NCBI GenBank assembly: GCA_026418625.1
Contig: JAOABA010000001.1
Span: 57,882 to 121,881 of the forward strand
Direction: 5' to 3'
DNA length: 64,000 nt
From: Candidatus Kapaibacterium sp.
Lineage (GTDB): Bacteria; Bacteroidota; Ignavibacteria; Kapaibacteriales; UBA2268
A program made the translations under genes and the position numbers. Below the pieces are notes generated by a model. The model searched no databases and was not told the origin of the DNA. It saw only the letters and a list, made by a program, of their open reading frames with translations. Shown piece after piece: positions 56,426 to 64,000 of this stretch; position 1 is the stretch's first letter; every line of letters starts with the position of its first letter.

Positions 56426-57310
56426 ATGAAAAGAAAGTCTTTTTTAAAACTTTTAGGATTATCACCATTCCTTATTAATATGAATACACTAAGTGACATA
56501 TATATTAATTCTAAATCGCTTTCAAATACGGAAAGAATGCCAGTATTGTTTCTTGGCCATGGAAGTCCTATGAATGCCATTGAAGAAAATCAGTTTGTTC
56601 AAGGATTTAGAAATATTGCCAAAACATTGCCAAAACCTAATACTATTCTTTGTATTTCGGCTCATTGGTTAACTAAGGGAACAAAAGTAACAGCAATGGA
56701 AATGCCAAGAACAATACACGATTTTTCTGGATTTCCAAAGGCTTTATATGAAGTTCAATATCCTGCAAAGGGAAACCCAAAATTAGCTAAAGAAATTAAG
56801 GAAATCCTGAACCCTGTTTTAGTTGAATTAGACGAAAAATGGGGATTAGATCATGGTGCTTGGAGCGTTATAAAACATTTATATCCTGAAGCTGATGTCC
56901 CAGTTATTCAAATGAGTATTGATTACTCAAAATCTACACAATACCATTATGAATTAGCAAAAAGTCTTTTTTTATTACGTTCAAAGGGTGTATTGATAAT
57001 AGGTAGTGGAAATATCATTCATAATTTGAGTTTAGTGGACTTTGATAACTTTAACTTAGACAATTACGGGTATGATTGGGCTATAGAAGCCAGAGAGATA
57101 TTAAATAATTATTTGCTAAATGGAAACTATCAAGAATTAATAAAATATGAAACTCTATCTAAAGCGGTTCGCCTTGCTATACCTACACCTGACCACTATA
57201 TTCCATTGATCTACTGTCTTGGTTTAATACAACCAAATGAAAATTTAACTTTGTTTAATGATAAGTTAGTTGCTGGAAGTTTAAGTATGACGAGTGTTAA
57301 AATTGAATAA
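56426..57310 (+). CDS. LigB-family extradiol ring-cleavage dioxygenase (DODA/YgiD-like), possibly exported
   Basis: The 294-residue protein belongs to the DODA type of class III extradiol dioxygenases. It has LGHGSPMNAIEE (His45), SAHWL (His80) and DHGAWSVIKHLYP. GSGNIIHNLSL near 192 and PTPDHYIPLIY near 250 complete the set of metal and catalytic histidines. These enzymes bind zinc or iron and open catechol rings. The first 20 residues (KRKSFLKLLGLSPFLI) resemble a Tat-type leader with Lys-Arg in place of Arg-Arg, so export is possible. The gene stands alone, with a hairpin terminator after it. Confidence 0.88.
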   Translation: MKRKSFLKLLGLSPFLINMNTLSDIYINSKSLSNTERMPVLFLGHGSPMNAIEENQFVQGFRNIAKTLPKPNTILCISAHWLTKGTKVTAMEMPRTIHDFSGFPKALYEVQYPAKGNPKLAKEIKEILNPVLVELDEKWGLDHGAWSVIKHLYPEADVPVIQMSIDYSKSTQYHYELAKSLFLLRSKGVLIIGSGNIIHNLSLVDFDNFNLDNYGYDWAIEAREILNNYLLNGNYQELIKYETLSKAVRLAIPTPDHYIPLIYCLGLIQPNENLTLFNDKLVAGSLSMTSVKIE

Positions 57311-57335
57311 GCCAAGAATAGAATTCCTGGCTTAT
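57307..57335. terminator. Bidirectional terminator between LigB-family gene and peroxiredoxin
   Basis: ATAAGCCA (57307-57314) pairs with TGGCTTAT (57328-57335), and GAAT (57316-57319) pairs with ATTC (57323-57326) around AGA. The single opposed A/C at 57315 and 57327 is a mismatch in the plus transcript but a G-U pair in the minus transcript. The hairpin overlaps the LigB stop codon and lies 8 bases beyond the peroxiredoxin stop. Tails are only moderately U-rich. Confidence 0.6.
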
Positions 57336-57342
57336 ATCAAAT

Positions 57343-57945
57343 TTATTTGTTTTGTGCTGCATATTTTGAAAGATAATCTATGACACCATCAGTTGAACCT
57401 ACCATACTCTCTTTACCTTCCTGCCAGTCCGCTGGGCACAACTTCCCGTATTTATCGTAATGTCTTAGTGCATCAATCATTCTAATAGCTTCATTAACGC
57501 TTCTTCCGAAAGGTGTATCATTAATAACACAATGACGGACTATTCCTTCCTTATCAATCAAAAACAAAGCTCTCAAAGCTATTTCTCCATCAATTAAAAC
57601 ACCGTAATTTGTTGCTATCTCTTTCTTTAAGTCAGAAACAAGAGTAAATCCAACATTTCCAATTCCACCCTCGTTTATTGGTGTTTTTTTCCAAGCTAAA
57701 TGAGTATAAACAGAATCAACAGATATTCCAATTAATTCAGTATCTCGTGATCTTAGCTCATCTAATTTTTCATTAAAAGCCAATATTTCAGTTGGACAGA
57801 CAAAAGTAAAATCAAGTGGATAAAATAGTAATATGACATACTTTCCTTTAAAATTAGAAAGTTTGAAATTATTTATAATAGTATTATCGGGTAGAACTGC
57901 CTCTGCAGTAAAATCGGGGGCTACTTGCCTTATTAAATTCAACAT
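57343..57945 (-). CDS. Typical 2-Cys peroxiredoxin (AhpC/Prx1 type)
   Basis: The enzyme reduces hydrogen peroxide and organic hydroperoxides. The ATG at 57945 is preferred because GGAGG lies six bases before it. The ATG at 57957 contains that site in its second codon and would add only four residues. From the chosen start the protein has 200 residues. The peroxidatic Cys50 lies in DFTFVCPTEI, with RSVNEAIRMIDAL and the resolving Cys170 in LCPADWQEG near the C-terminus. The final FxGxxD-like helix is short. It lies downstream of a thioredoxin and a small cysteine protein. Confidence 0.94.
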   Translation of the reverse strand: MLNLIRQVAPDFTAEAVLPDNTIINNFKLSNFKGKYVILLFYPLDFTFVCPTEILAFNEKLDELRSRDTELIGISVDSVYTHLAWKKTPINEGGIGNVGFTLVSDLKKEIATNYGVLIDGEIALRALFLIDKEGIVRHCVINDTPFGRSVNEAIRMIDALRHYDKYGKLCPADWQEGKESMVGSTDGVIDYLSKYAAQNK

Positions 57946-57988
57946 TTTTTCCTCCATTGTTTAACAAATCATAATATTTTAAAGCAAA

Positions 57989-58012
57989 CAAGGGGTTTGA
58001 AAAAACCCCTTG
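57989..58012 (-). terminator. Rho-independent-like hairpin after the small cysteine protein gene
   Basis: CAAGGGGTTT (57989-57998) and AAACCCCTTG (58003-58012) form a perfect 10-base-pair stem around a GAAA (plus) or TTTC (minus) loop. On the minus strand it follows the small gene at 58059 and is succeeded by TTTGCTTTAAAATATT. It separates the thioredoxin/small-protein unit from the peroxiredoxin gene, which then needs its own promoter in the remaining 40 bases. Confidence 0.65.
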
Positions 58013-58058
58013 CTTGTTGTTATTTAATGTATTTTAAAACAGTTAAAACACAAAATAA

Positions 58059-58229
58059 TTAGTCATTCTGAGGATTTAAAGATTCATCAATGCAGATTTT
58101 CTTTAAATCTTCTTCAGTTGGTGATTGAAGTCTGCTCAAAGCAGCAACGGGGCAAAGATATGTATTGCCTGAATCAGCTTTAATCCATTTTAAAGCTATT
58201 TCTTGTTTTAATTCTTTAACTTCTTCCAT
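58059..58229 (-). CDS. Small 56-residue cysteine protein, function unknown
   Basis: This gene of 57 codons is preceded by AAGGAGG, four bases before the ATG at 58229, one of the strongest ribosome sites in the window. The product begins MEEVKELKQEIALKWIKADS and has two cysteines, Cys26 in TYLCPVAAL and Cys46 in KKICIDES. It has no signal peptide or membrane segment. It starts 34 bases after the thioredoxin-like gene on the same strand, ends before a hairpin terminator, and faces the peroxiredoxin beyond it. I recognise no family. The thiol-gene neighbours suggest a redox or metal role, by inference only. Confidence 0.75.
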   Translation of the reverse strand: MEEVKELKQEIALKWIKADSGNTYLCPVAALSRLQSPTEEDLKKICIDESLNPQND

Positions 58230-58263
58230 AAGACCTCCTTAAATAAAAAATGAAAAAAAATAA

Positions 58264-58626
58264 TTAAGATTTCTGTGATTCTAAATCAGCTCTGACCAAA
58301 TCCATATTAAGTGATTCAGCCTGTTTTATAATGTCTTCTAACTTATCCTCAGAAAAATATCCGGGTTGTTTAAACAGCATAATTCCATCCCTATAAAGCA
58401 ACAGTGTAGGAATATGCTCAATTTTTAGTAAACTCACGAGATCTTTTTCTGTCATAGTATCAATCATTCCAAACGTATGCGTTGGAAAATTTGCTGCTGT
58501 TTTCTCGAAAATTGGTTTAAAATCCTTACAAGCACTACACCAAGCAGCCCAACAGTCAACGAGAACAATACCTGTATTATTAATTACAGATTCAAAATTA
58601 TCAATATTTAGATTTATTAAATTCAA
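58264..58626 (-). CDS. Thioredoxin-family protein with WCSAC active site
   Basis: The 120-residue protein has the thioredoxin fold: a DCWAAWCSACKDF segment with Cys30 and Cys33, and the cis-proline turn in IEHIPTLLLY. The active site reads WCSAC instead of the usual WCGPC. It lacks a signal peptide, so it is cytoplasmic. The dipeptide between the cysteines tunes redox potential, so this may not be the main thioredoxin. It is first in a minus-strand unit with the 56-residue protein. Confidence 0.9.
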   Translation of the reverse strand: MNLINLNIDNFESVINNTGIVLVDCWAAWCSACKDFKPIFEKTAANFPTHTFGMIDTMTEKDLVSLLKIEHIPTLLLYRDGIMLFKQPGYFSEDKLEDIIKQAESLNMDLVRADLESQKS

Positions 58627-58692
58627 CGAAATTTTAATTTAATTTTAACAATATTATTATAACGTAATATTTTTTTAAATATTTTAAGAAAA

Positions 58693-58721
58693 AAAATCCG
58701 AGAATTACAATCCCGGATTTT
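58693..58721 (-). terminator. Rho-independent terminator of the malic enzyme gene
   Basis: AAAATCCG plus AGA (58693-58703) pairs with TCCCGGATTTT (58711-58721). On the minus strand the single non-Watson-Crick position becomes G-U and the stem is followed by a run of eight T residues (complement of 58685-58696 region). It lies 25 bases past the stop of the malic enzyme gene at 58746, as expected for its terminator. Confidence 0.8.
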
Positions 58722-58745
58722 AAGTATTGAATTTTAATTGAAATT

Positions 58746-61004
58746 TTATTCTTTGCTTTGTGCGTCAACGACAGCTATTGCAACCATATCGAGTATTTCA
58801 TTCACCTCAGCACCAATTTGCAAAACGTGAACAGACTTAGATAAACCCAAAAGGATTGGACCAATTGGATGTGCACCACCAATTCTAACAAGAAGTTTAT
58901 AAGCAATATTTCCTGCATCAAGATCAGGGAAAATAAGAACATTTGCTCCTTCTTTCAGTGGACTAAAAGGAAATGTTTCCTGAAGAATTTCACTCATAAC
59001 AGCAGTATCAGCTTGCATCTCTCCATCAATTAGCAAGTCAGGGACTTTGTTTTTTATTATCTTAAGAGCTTCAACCATTTTACTTGGCTGAGGACCGGGT
59101 GCAGAACCAAAATTACTATAAGAAAGAAGAGCGACTCTTGGTGTTATGTCAAAATTTTTGACGAATTCTGCTGCCTGAATAGCAATGTCAGAAATATCAT
59201 TTGCTGATGGTTCAATATTAACAGTAGTATCAGCGAGGAAATAGACTCCTTTTTTGGTATTCAATATATATAAACCTGAAACTTTATTATATCTTTTGTC
59301 TCTGCCAATGATTTGAAGAGCTGGTCTTACAGTTTTGGGATAATGGGATGTTAGTCCGGATATCATACAGTCAGCTTTGTTAAGTCGCACCATCATTGCT
59401 CCGAAATAGTTTGGTCGTGTTCGCATATGTCTTTCGGCAACTATGTATGTTATTCCTTTTCGCTGTCTCAGAGAGTAATAAACATCAACAAATTCTTGTA
59501 TTCCTTCATAATCCATAGGATTTACTATTTCAATACCTGTTAGGTCATAACCGTTCTCATCAGCTATCTTTTTAATAACTTGAGGATTACCGATAAGTAT
59601 CGGGTGAGCAATGCCTTCGTCAACTGACAATTGTGCAGCTTTGATAATTTTTGGTTGATCTCCTTCGGGAAAAACGACTTTTTTGGGGTTAGAGGCGGCT
59701 TTTCTAAAGATCGGAGTCATTATTAGTTGAGCCCTTCCCATTCTGATATCGAGATCACGTTTGTATTGCTCAAAGTCTGTTATTGGGAACTGAGCTACAC
59801 CTGTATCCATTGCTGCTTTTGCAACTGCAGGTGCAACCCAAGTTAGGACTCTTGGATCAAATGGTTTAGGAATAATGTATTCCCTACCAAAGCTCATTTC
59901 TTTTACACCGTAAGCTCTTTTGACACTTTCTGGAACATCTTCTTTTGCTAATTTGGCAAGAGCATAGGAAGCAGCTTGTTTCATTTCTTCGTTAATAGCA
60001 GTCGCTCTAACATCCAAAGCTCCTCTGAAAATGAAAGGAAATCCTAAAACATTATTCACTTGATTGGGAAAATCAGATCGGCCAGTTGCCATAATTACAT
60101 CAGGCCTAGCATCAAGAGCATCATAATAAGTTATCTCTGGATCTGGATTAGCCATAGCAAAGATAATTGGATTATCAGCCATTGTTTTAACCATTTGCTT
60201 CGTAACAACATTACCTTGTGATAATCCAACAAACACATCGGCACCAACAAGAGCTTCCTCAAGTGTTCTCCTGTCGGTTTCAACGGCAAACTCCTCTTTA
60301 AATTCATTCATACCTTTTGTTCTGCCTTTGTAAATCACACCAGCAGAATCACACATAATGACATTTTTCGGGTCCACTCCTAAGCTAATATGAAATTTTG
60401 CACAAGCAATTCCCGAGGCACCAGCACCATTATAAACTACTTTAACTTCATTGATTTTTTTCCCTGCTAATTCAACGGCATTTAAAAGGGCAGCGCCACT
60501 AATAATAGCTGTTCCGTGCTGGTCATCGTGGAAGACTGGAATTTTTAAAGTTCTTTTTAATTCCTGCTCAATATAAAAACATTCCGGACCTTTGATATCC
60601 TCAAGATTAATACCACCAAATGTTGGTTCAAGCACTTGACAGACCCTTATAACCTCATTTACATCTTTAGAATTTAATTCAATATCAAAAACATCAATAT
60701 CAGCAAAAGTTTTAAACAAAACTCCCTTTCCTTCCATAACAGGTTTACCGGCTTCAGGTCCTATATCTCCAAGTCCTAAAACTGCTGTTCCATTCGTAAT
60801 GACAGCGACCAAATTACCTTTAGCAGTGTATTCAAAAACTTTACTAACATCGTGGTGTATTTCTCTACAAGGCTCTGCAACACCGGGTGTATATGCTAAA
60901 GATAGATCTCTTTGTGTGATACAAGGTTTGGTTGTTATAACTTCAATTTTCCCTTTTCTTCCCATACTATGATATTCAAGGGCATCTTCTCTTCTGATTT
61001 TCAT
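58746..61004 (-). CDS. maeB: NADP-dependent malic enzyme with phosphotransacetylase-like domain
   Basis: Residues 1-420 are the malic enzyme that decarboxylates malate to pyruvate. They show [31 protein letters not shown] and the nucleotide site [12 protein letters not shown]. Residues 425-752 form a phosphate acetyltransferase-like domain ([26 protein letters not shown]). That domain is often regulatory and not an active acetyltransferase in MaeB. The 752-residue length is normal. The gene has its own terminator and is monocistronic. Confidence 0.96.
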   Translation of the reverse strand: MKIRREDALEYHSMGRKGKIEVITTKPCITQRDLSLAYTPGVAEPCREIHHDVSKVFEYTAKGNLVAVITNGTAVLGLGDIGPEAGKPVMEGKGVLFKTFADIDVFDIELNSKDVNEVIRVCQVLEPTFGGINLEDIKGPECFYIEQELKRTLKIPVFHDDQHGTAIISGAALLNAVELAGKKINEVKVVYNGAGASGIACAKFHISLGVDPKNVIMCDSAGVIYKGRTKGMNEFKEEFAVETDRRTLEEALVGADVFVGLSQGNVVTKQMVKTMADNPIIFAMANPDPEITYYDALDARPDVIMATGRSDFPNQVNNVLGFPFIFRGALDVRATAINEEMKQAASYALAKLAKEDVPESVKRAYGVKEMSFGREYIIPKPFDPRVLTWVAPAVAKAAMDTGVAQFPITDFEQYKRDLDIRMGRAQLIMTPIFRKAASNPKKVVFPEGDQPKIIKAAQLSVDEGIAHPILIGNPQVIKKIADENGYDLTGIEIVNPMDYEGIQEFVDVYYSLRQRKGITYIVAERHMRTRPNYFGAMMVRLNKADCMISGLTSHYPKTVRPALQIIGRDKRYNKVSGLYILNTKKGVYFLADTTVNIEPSANDISDIAIQAAEFVKNFDITPRVALLSYSNFGSAPGPQPSKMVEALKIIKNKVPDLLIDGEMQADTAVMSEILQETFPFSPLKEGANVLIFPDLDAGNIAYKLLVRIGGAHPIGPILLGLSKSVHVLQIGAEVNEILDMVAIAVVDAQSKE

Positions 61005-61193
61005 TATTACTCCATTATTTATAAAAAAGAAATGTATTTAATTTGTTTGATATAGCCTTAACATATTTGAAATTACATTAGAATTTTGTGTTCAAATATT
61101 TTCAAAATCAATGTTTTAAAAAAAACAAAATTATGACTAATAAATCAGATTAAAAAATTTATTGTTCAGAAAGTGCTTATTTAGTATTAAATT

Positions 61194-62255
61194 TTATTCT
61201 TGCTTAACAACTTCTTGAGTGGGATAGCCCATAATTCGAGAGATAAGTGATAAGGAGGGAATTTCGTTCAAAATTAATTTTATAATAACCATTAATGGCA
61301 CTGACAAAATCATTCCAGTTACACCCCAGATATAAGCCCAAAAAACCAATCCGAAAAGAACGGTAACAGTGTTCAATGTTAGCTGGTTGCTTAAAATCAT
61401 TGGTTCAATAAAATTACCAATTGTGAAATGAACGACCATTAAAACCAATAATAAACTAATAACAGTTTGAATGGCATCAAATTGAATAAATCCCATTAAT
61501 ACAGGCAATAAAACTGAGATGATTGAGCCAAATGTAGGTATATAATTTAATACAAAAGCAAGAAGACCCCAAAAATAAGCAAATTTAACACCGAATAACA
61601 GTAAAACAATTGTTACAATAACAGCAGTTCCTATATTAATTAATGTTTTTACGACAATATAATGAAAAACAAGATTTTGTATTTTTTTATAATTTTCATT
61701 CACACTATCCAGATTTCTTTTCTCAAAAACATATTTTAAATAATCATCAAGACCAGTAATACCAGCAAGAAGAAAGATATAATATAGTGCAAATGTTACA
61801 AAGGAACCCATAAATGAACCCACATTTTTTGCTATTGTTCCTGCTGCTTTCGATACTGTATCCATATTTAAGAATTTGGTTATTTCTGAATAAACAATAT
61901 TAACTTTTAACCTCATTCCGGTTAAATCATTTATCCAATATACCAAACCTCTTAATTTTGAATCAAATTTTGTAAAAAGAAATTTTTGCTGATCTAATAT
62001 ATCTGAAGTAGTGCTTACAATAATAATTGCTAAGGTGAAAAATATAATTAGTGTAATAATAGTAATAATTGGCAAAATAAGCCATTTTGGGGTTTTCTTC
62101 TTTATTAAAAATCTTGTCGGAGGTTGCATTAACAGAGCTAATAAAAATGCAAGAGCCAGTGGAATCAATAAATAAGAGAGTTCTTTTAGAAGATAAAAGA
62201 TAAGAACTATTAGGAAAATCATTAATATATTCTTAGTTGTATGTTCGTTGTGCAT
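61194..62255 (-). CDS. AI-2E-family transporter (PerM-type permease)
   Basis: The 353-residue protein has about eight membrane segments with the family pattern: two N-terminal helices, a third with FFTLAIIIVSTT, a large extracytoplasmic/amphipathic region, then LAFVLNYIPTFGSIISVLLP. The ending is NFIEPMILSNQLTLNTVTVL and IWGVTGMILSVPLMVIIKL. Members move signalling molecules or act as Na+(Li+)/H+ antiporters; the substrate here is not known. The start lies 32 bases after the stop of alaS, so the two may be cotranscribed. Confidence 0.9.
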   Translation of the reverse strand: MHNEHTTKNILMIFLIVLIFYLLKELSYLLIPLALAFLLALLMQPPTRFLIKKKTPKWLILPIITIITLIIFFTLAIIIVSTTSDILDQQKFLFTKFDSKLRGLVYWINDLTGMRLKVNIVYSEITKFLNMDTVSKAAGTIAKNVGSFMGSFVTFALYYIFLLAGITGLDDYLKYVFEKRNLDSVNENYKKIQNLVFHYIVVKTLINIGTAVIVTIVLLLFGVKFAYFWGLLAFVLNYIPTFGSIISVLLPVLMGFIQFDAIQTVISLLLVLMVVHFTIGNFIEPMILSNQLTLNTVTVLFGLVFWAYIWGVTGMILSVPLMVIIKLILNEIPSLSLISRIMGYPTQEVVKQE

Positions 62256-62287
62256 TTTAAAAATTCTTAGATAATTTCATTTATTGA

Positions 62288-64000
62288 TTATTTAACAAAA
62301 TTACTAATAATTTCAGGAAATTTGTTTAATAAAACATCTAATTTCTCTATTTCCTTTCCACCGGCAGTTGCAAGATGTGGTTTTCCTCCACCTGAGCCTC
62401 CAATAATTTTGGCAGACTCAGAAATGATTTTTCCTGCTGGTAATTGTTTATTTAAATCATCAGTAACAACACACACAAGCTGAACTTTATCCTCAATTTG
62501 AGTTGCAAGCAAGCCAATTCCGTTCTTAGCAAGTAAATTTCTTAATTCTTCGCCAAACATTCTCAATTCATCAATATTTTCGGCATTTACTTTCTTGGCT
62601 ATAATTTTTATATTACCATCATTATCGGACTCAGCTATCCATTTTTGCATTTCATTCTTTAATTCCTCGATTTTTAAGTTTGAAATTTCTTTTTCTAACT
62701 GCCTGATTTTATTCAACAATTCGGTTGTTTCATTTTCCTTATTGCTAATTTTATTTTGAAGATTTTCAATATAGTCAACAAGAGCAATACCAGTGATTGC
62801 CTCAATTCTCCTCACACCAGCAGCTATTGAAGATTCAGATAAAATTTTAAATAATTGGATTTCAGAAGTATTTTTAACGTGTGTTCCACCACAAAACTCC
62901 ATTGAATAGCTCTCATCCATTACCACTACTCTGACAATATCCCCATATTTATCCCCAAAAAACATCTTAGTTTTAGGATTTTTCATAGCTTCGTCTATGG
63001 GCAGAACCCTTGTTTCAACATCTATTCCATCAAAGATTTTTTGATTAACAATTTCTTCAATTTTTTTGAGTTCTGAAGCTTTTACTTTTTCAAAATGGTT
63101 GAAATCAAATCTTAAATAATCTGGAGCAACTAATGAACCTGCTTGTTTAACATGATCTCCAAGAACTTGCCTTAATGCTTCGTGTAGTAGATGAGTAGCA
63201 GAGTGATTTTTCATTATTTTTTTTCTTCTGATTTTATCAACTGTTAGTAATGCAGTTTCTCCGACCAAATTTTCTATTTCTCTATCTGAAAAATGAACTA
63301 TAGCGTCTCCAACCTTTTTTAAATCTGTAACTTTATACTTTTCTCCTGCCAGAATAATTTCACCAGTATCAGAAACCTGTCCCCCGCTTTCAACATAAAA
63401 TGGAGTTCTATCAAATACTATCTTATTATCTTCAACAAAAAGTACTTTTGCTTCACTCGTAGTTTCATTATATCCAGTGAACTCAGTAAAAAGATTTGGA
63501 ATTGTTAATTCAACTTCCTGATGATGAACTTTTCGAGCCTTACGGGATCTTTCTTTCTGTGCTAACATTTGTTCTTCGAAGCCTTTTAAATCGACGGTTA
63601 ATCCATTTTCTTCAGCAAGTATTTGAGTAAGATCCAGAGGAAATCCAAATGTGTCATATAACTGAAAAGCGTCAGTTCCGCTTATTGTTTTTGATGATTC
63701 CCTATTTAGATTAACAAGAATGGTTTCAAACTTTTCCAATCCTTTGTCGAGTGTTTGTAGAAAACTTTCCTCTTCTGCTTTTATCACTTTTTGTATTATT
63801 TCACGATTTTGCTCTAATTCTTTGAAAAAGTCACCCATTGTTTCGATTAATGTATCAAGAAGCTTATACAGGATTGGTTCTTTGAACCCTAAATTTCTTG
63901 CATACCTCGAAGCCCTACGAAGAATTCGCCTTAATACATAGCCTCTTCCTTCATTACCGGGAATGGCACCATCAGCTATAGCAAAGCTAAGAGTTCTTAT
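62288..64000 (-). CDS. alaS: Alanyl-tRNA synthetase, 5' part missing at the window edge
   Basis: AlaRS charges tRNA-Ala. The frame stays open to the last base (570 codons visible), and the reading up to the edge gives AIADGAIPGNEGRGYVLRRI, the end of the catalytic domain. An ATG at 63838 is an internal methionine, not the start. The editing domain follows with MKNHSATHLLHEAL (zinc-binding histidines) and MEFCGGTHVKN (Cys and His). The C-terminal C-Ala domain shows a coiled coil (KISNKENETTELLNKIRQ) and GGSGGGKPHLATAGG. The missing first 300 or so residues lie to the right of the window. Confidence 0.97.
   Translation of the reverse strand: MRTLSFAIADGAIPGNEGRGYVLRRILRRASRYARNLGFKEPILYKLLDTLIETMGDFFKELEQNREIIQKVIKAEEESFLQTLDKGLEKFETILVNLNRESSKTISGTDAFQLYDTFGFPLDLTQILAEENGLTVDLKGFEEQMLAQKERSRKARKVHHQEVELTIPNLFTEFTGYNETTSEAKVLFVEDNKIVFDRTPFYVESGGQVSDTGEIILAGEKYKVTDLKKVGDAIVHFSDREIENLVGETALLTVDKIRRKKIMKNHSATHLLHEALRQVLGDHVKQAGSLVAPDYLRFDFNHFEKVKASELKKIEEIVNQKIFDGIDVETRVLPIDEAMKNPKTKMFFGDKYGDIVRVVVMDESYSMEFCGGTHVKNTSEIQLFKILSESSIAAGVRRIEAITGIALVDYIENLQNKISNKENETTELLNKIRQLEKEISNLKIEELKNEMQKWIAESDNDGNIKIIAKKVNAENIDELRMFGEELRNLLAKNGIGLLATQIEDKVQLVCVVTDDLNKQLPAGKIISESAKIIGGSGGGKPHLATAGGKEIEKLDVLLNKFPEIISNFVK

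Noticed and set aside
57946..57957. ATG at 57957 as the peroxiredoxin start
   Set aside because: It would contain the GGAGG that serves the ATG at 57945, and the extra four residues match nothing in the family.
58231..58263. Second small gene between thioredoxin and the 56-residue protein
   Set aside because: Only 34 bases, holding the ribosome site of the 56-residue gene and nothing else.
62288..63838. ATG at 63838 as the alaS start
   Set aside because: The frame continues to 64000 with conserved AlaRS residues (AIADG, GRGYVLRR), so it is internal.

Overview
The window reads as an AT-rich chromosome segment of a Gram-negative, aerobically respiring bacterium of the Bacteroidota/Chlorobiota superphylum. 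The pointers are two secreted proteins ending in type IX secretion (T9SS) sorting domains, TonB-dependent uptake, an alternative complex III (ACIII) joined to a caa3 oxidase operon, Wzi- and Wza-like capsule export proteins, and SurA-like periplasmic chaperones. Clear Shine-Dalgarno sites (AGGAGG-like) precede several genes, which argues against the Flavobacteriia and fits an Ignavibacteria/Kapabacteria-like lineage. That placement is inference. No tRNA, rRNA, CRISPR array, insertion sequence or prophage was seen.

Layout. (1) 1-12171: a plus-strand envelope polysaccharide cluster. It holds a Wza-like export protein (cut at the left edge), a Wzi-like outer-membrane protein, a membrane GT2, a WbaP-like phosphoglycosyl transferase, a Dpm1-like synthase, a GT2 fused to a degenerate phosphoglycosyl transferase, accA, a GT4, a Nudix hydrolase and a GlfT-like GT2. 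(2) 12178-17064: an outer-membrane barrel protein, an OmpA protein with two OmpA-like domains, an EamA transporter and folC. (3) 17204-22816: a cobalamin riboswitch followed by a candidate leader ORF, a T9SS-secreted beta-propeller, a BtuB-like receptor, a second T9SS surface protein and a propeller lipoprotein, probably a B12 capture and uptake operon. (4) 22895-32870: uvrA, purH, ftsK, and a DprE1-like oxidase coupled to a HAD-UbiA fusion. (5) 48048-32935 (minus): a 13-gene respiratory operon, actA-actB-actC-actDE-actF, a cytochrome c, sco, coxA-coxC-coxD-coxB, ctaB and a membrane cytochrome c. (6) 48364-64000: an epimerase, an NlpC/P60 hydrolase, a nitrilase-family amidase, murC, two parvulin-type isomerases, a LigB dioxygenase, a thiol group (peroxiredoxin, a 56-residue cysteine protein, thioredoxin), a malic enzyme/phosphotransacetylase fusion, an AI-2E permease, and alaS cut at the right edge.

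How the parts work together. The respiratory operon encodes a complete quinol:cytochrome c oxidoreductase-to-oxygen branch, with copper delivery (Sco) and haem farnesylation (CtaB). The cluster in region 1 would build and export a surface polysaccharide on undecaprenyl phosphate. Region 3 would be repressed when cobalamin is plentiful. The most unusual points are the riboswitch start-codon hairpin over a translationally coupled leader ORF, the GT2 fusion that lacks the catalytic Asp-Glu pair, the actD-actE fusion, the HAD-UbiA fusion beside a DprE1-like oxidase, and an unrecorded-size cysteine protein beside thioredoxin and peroxiredoxin.
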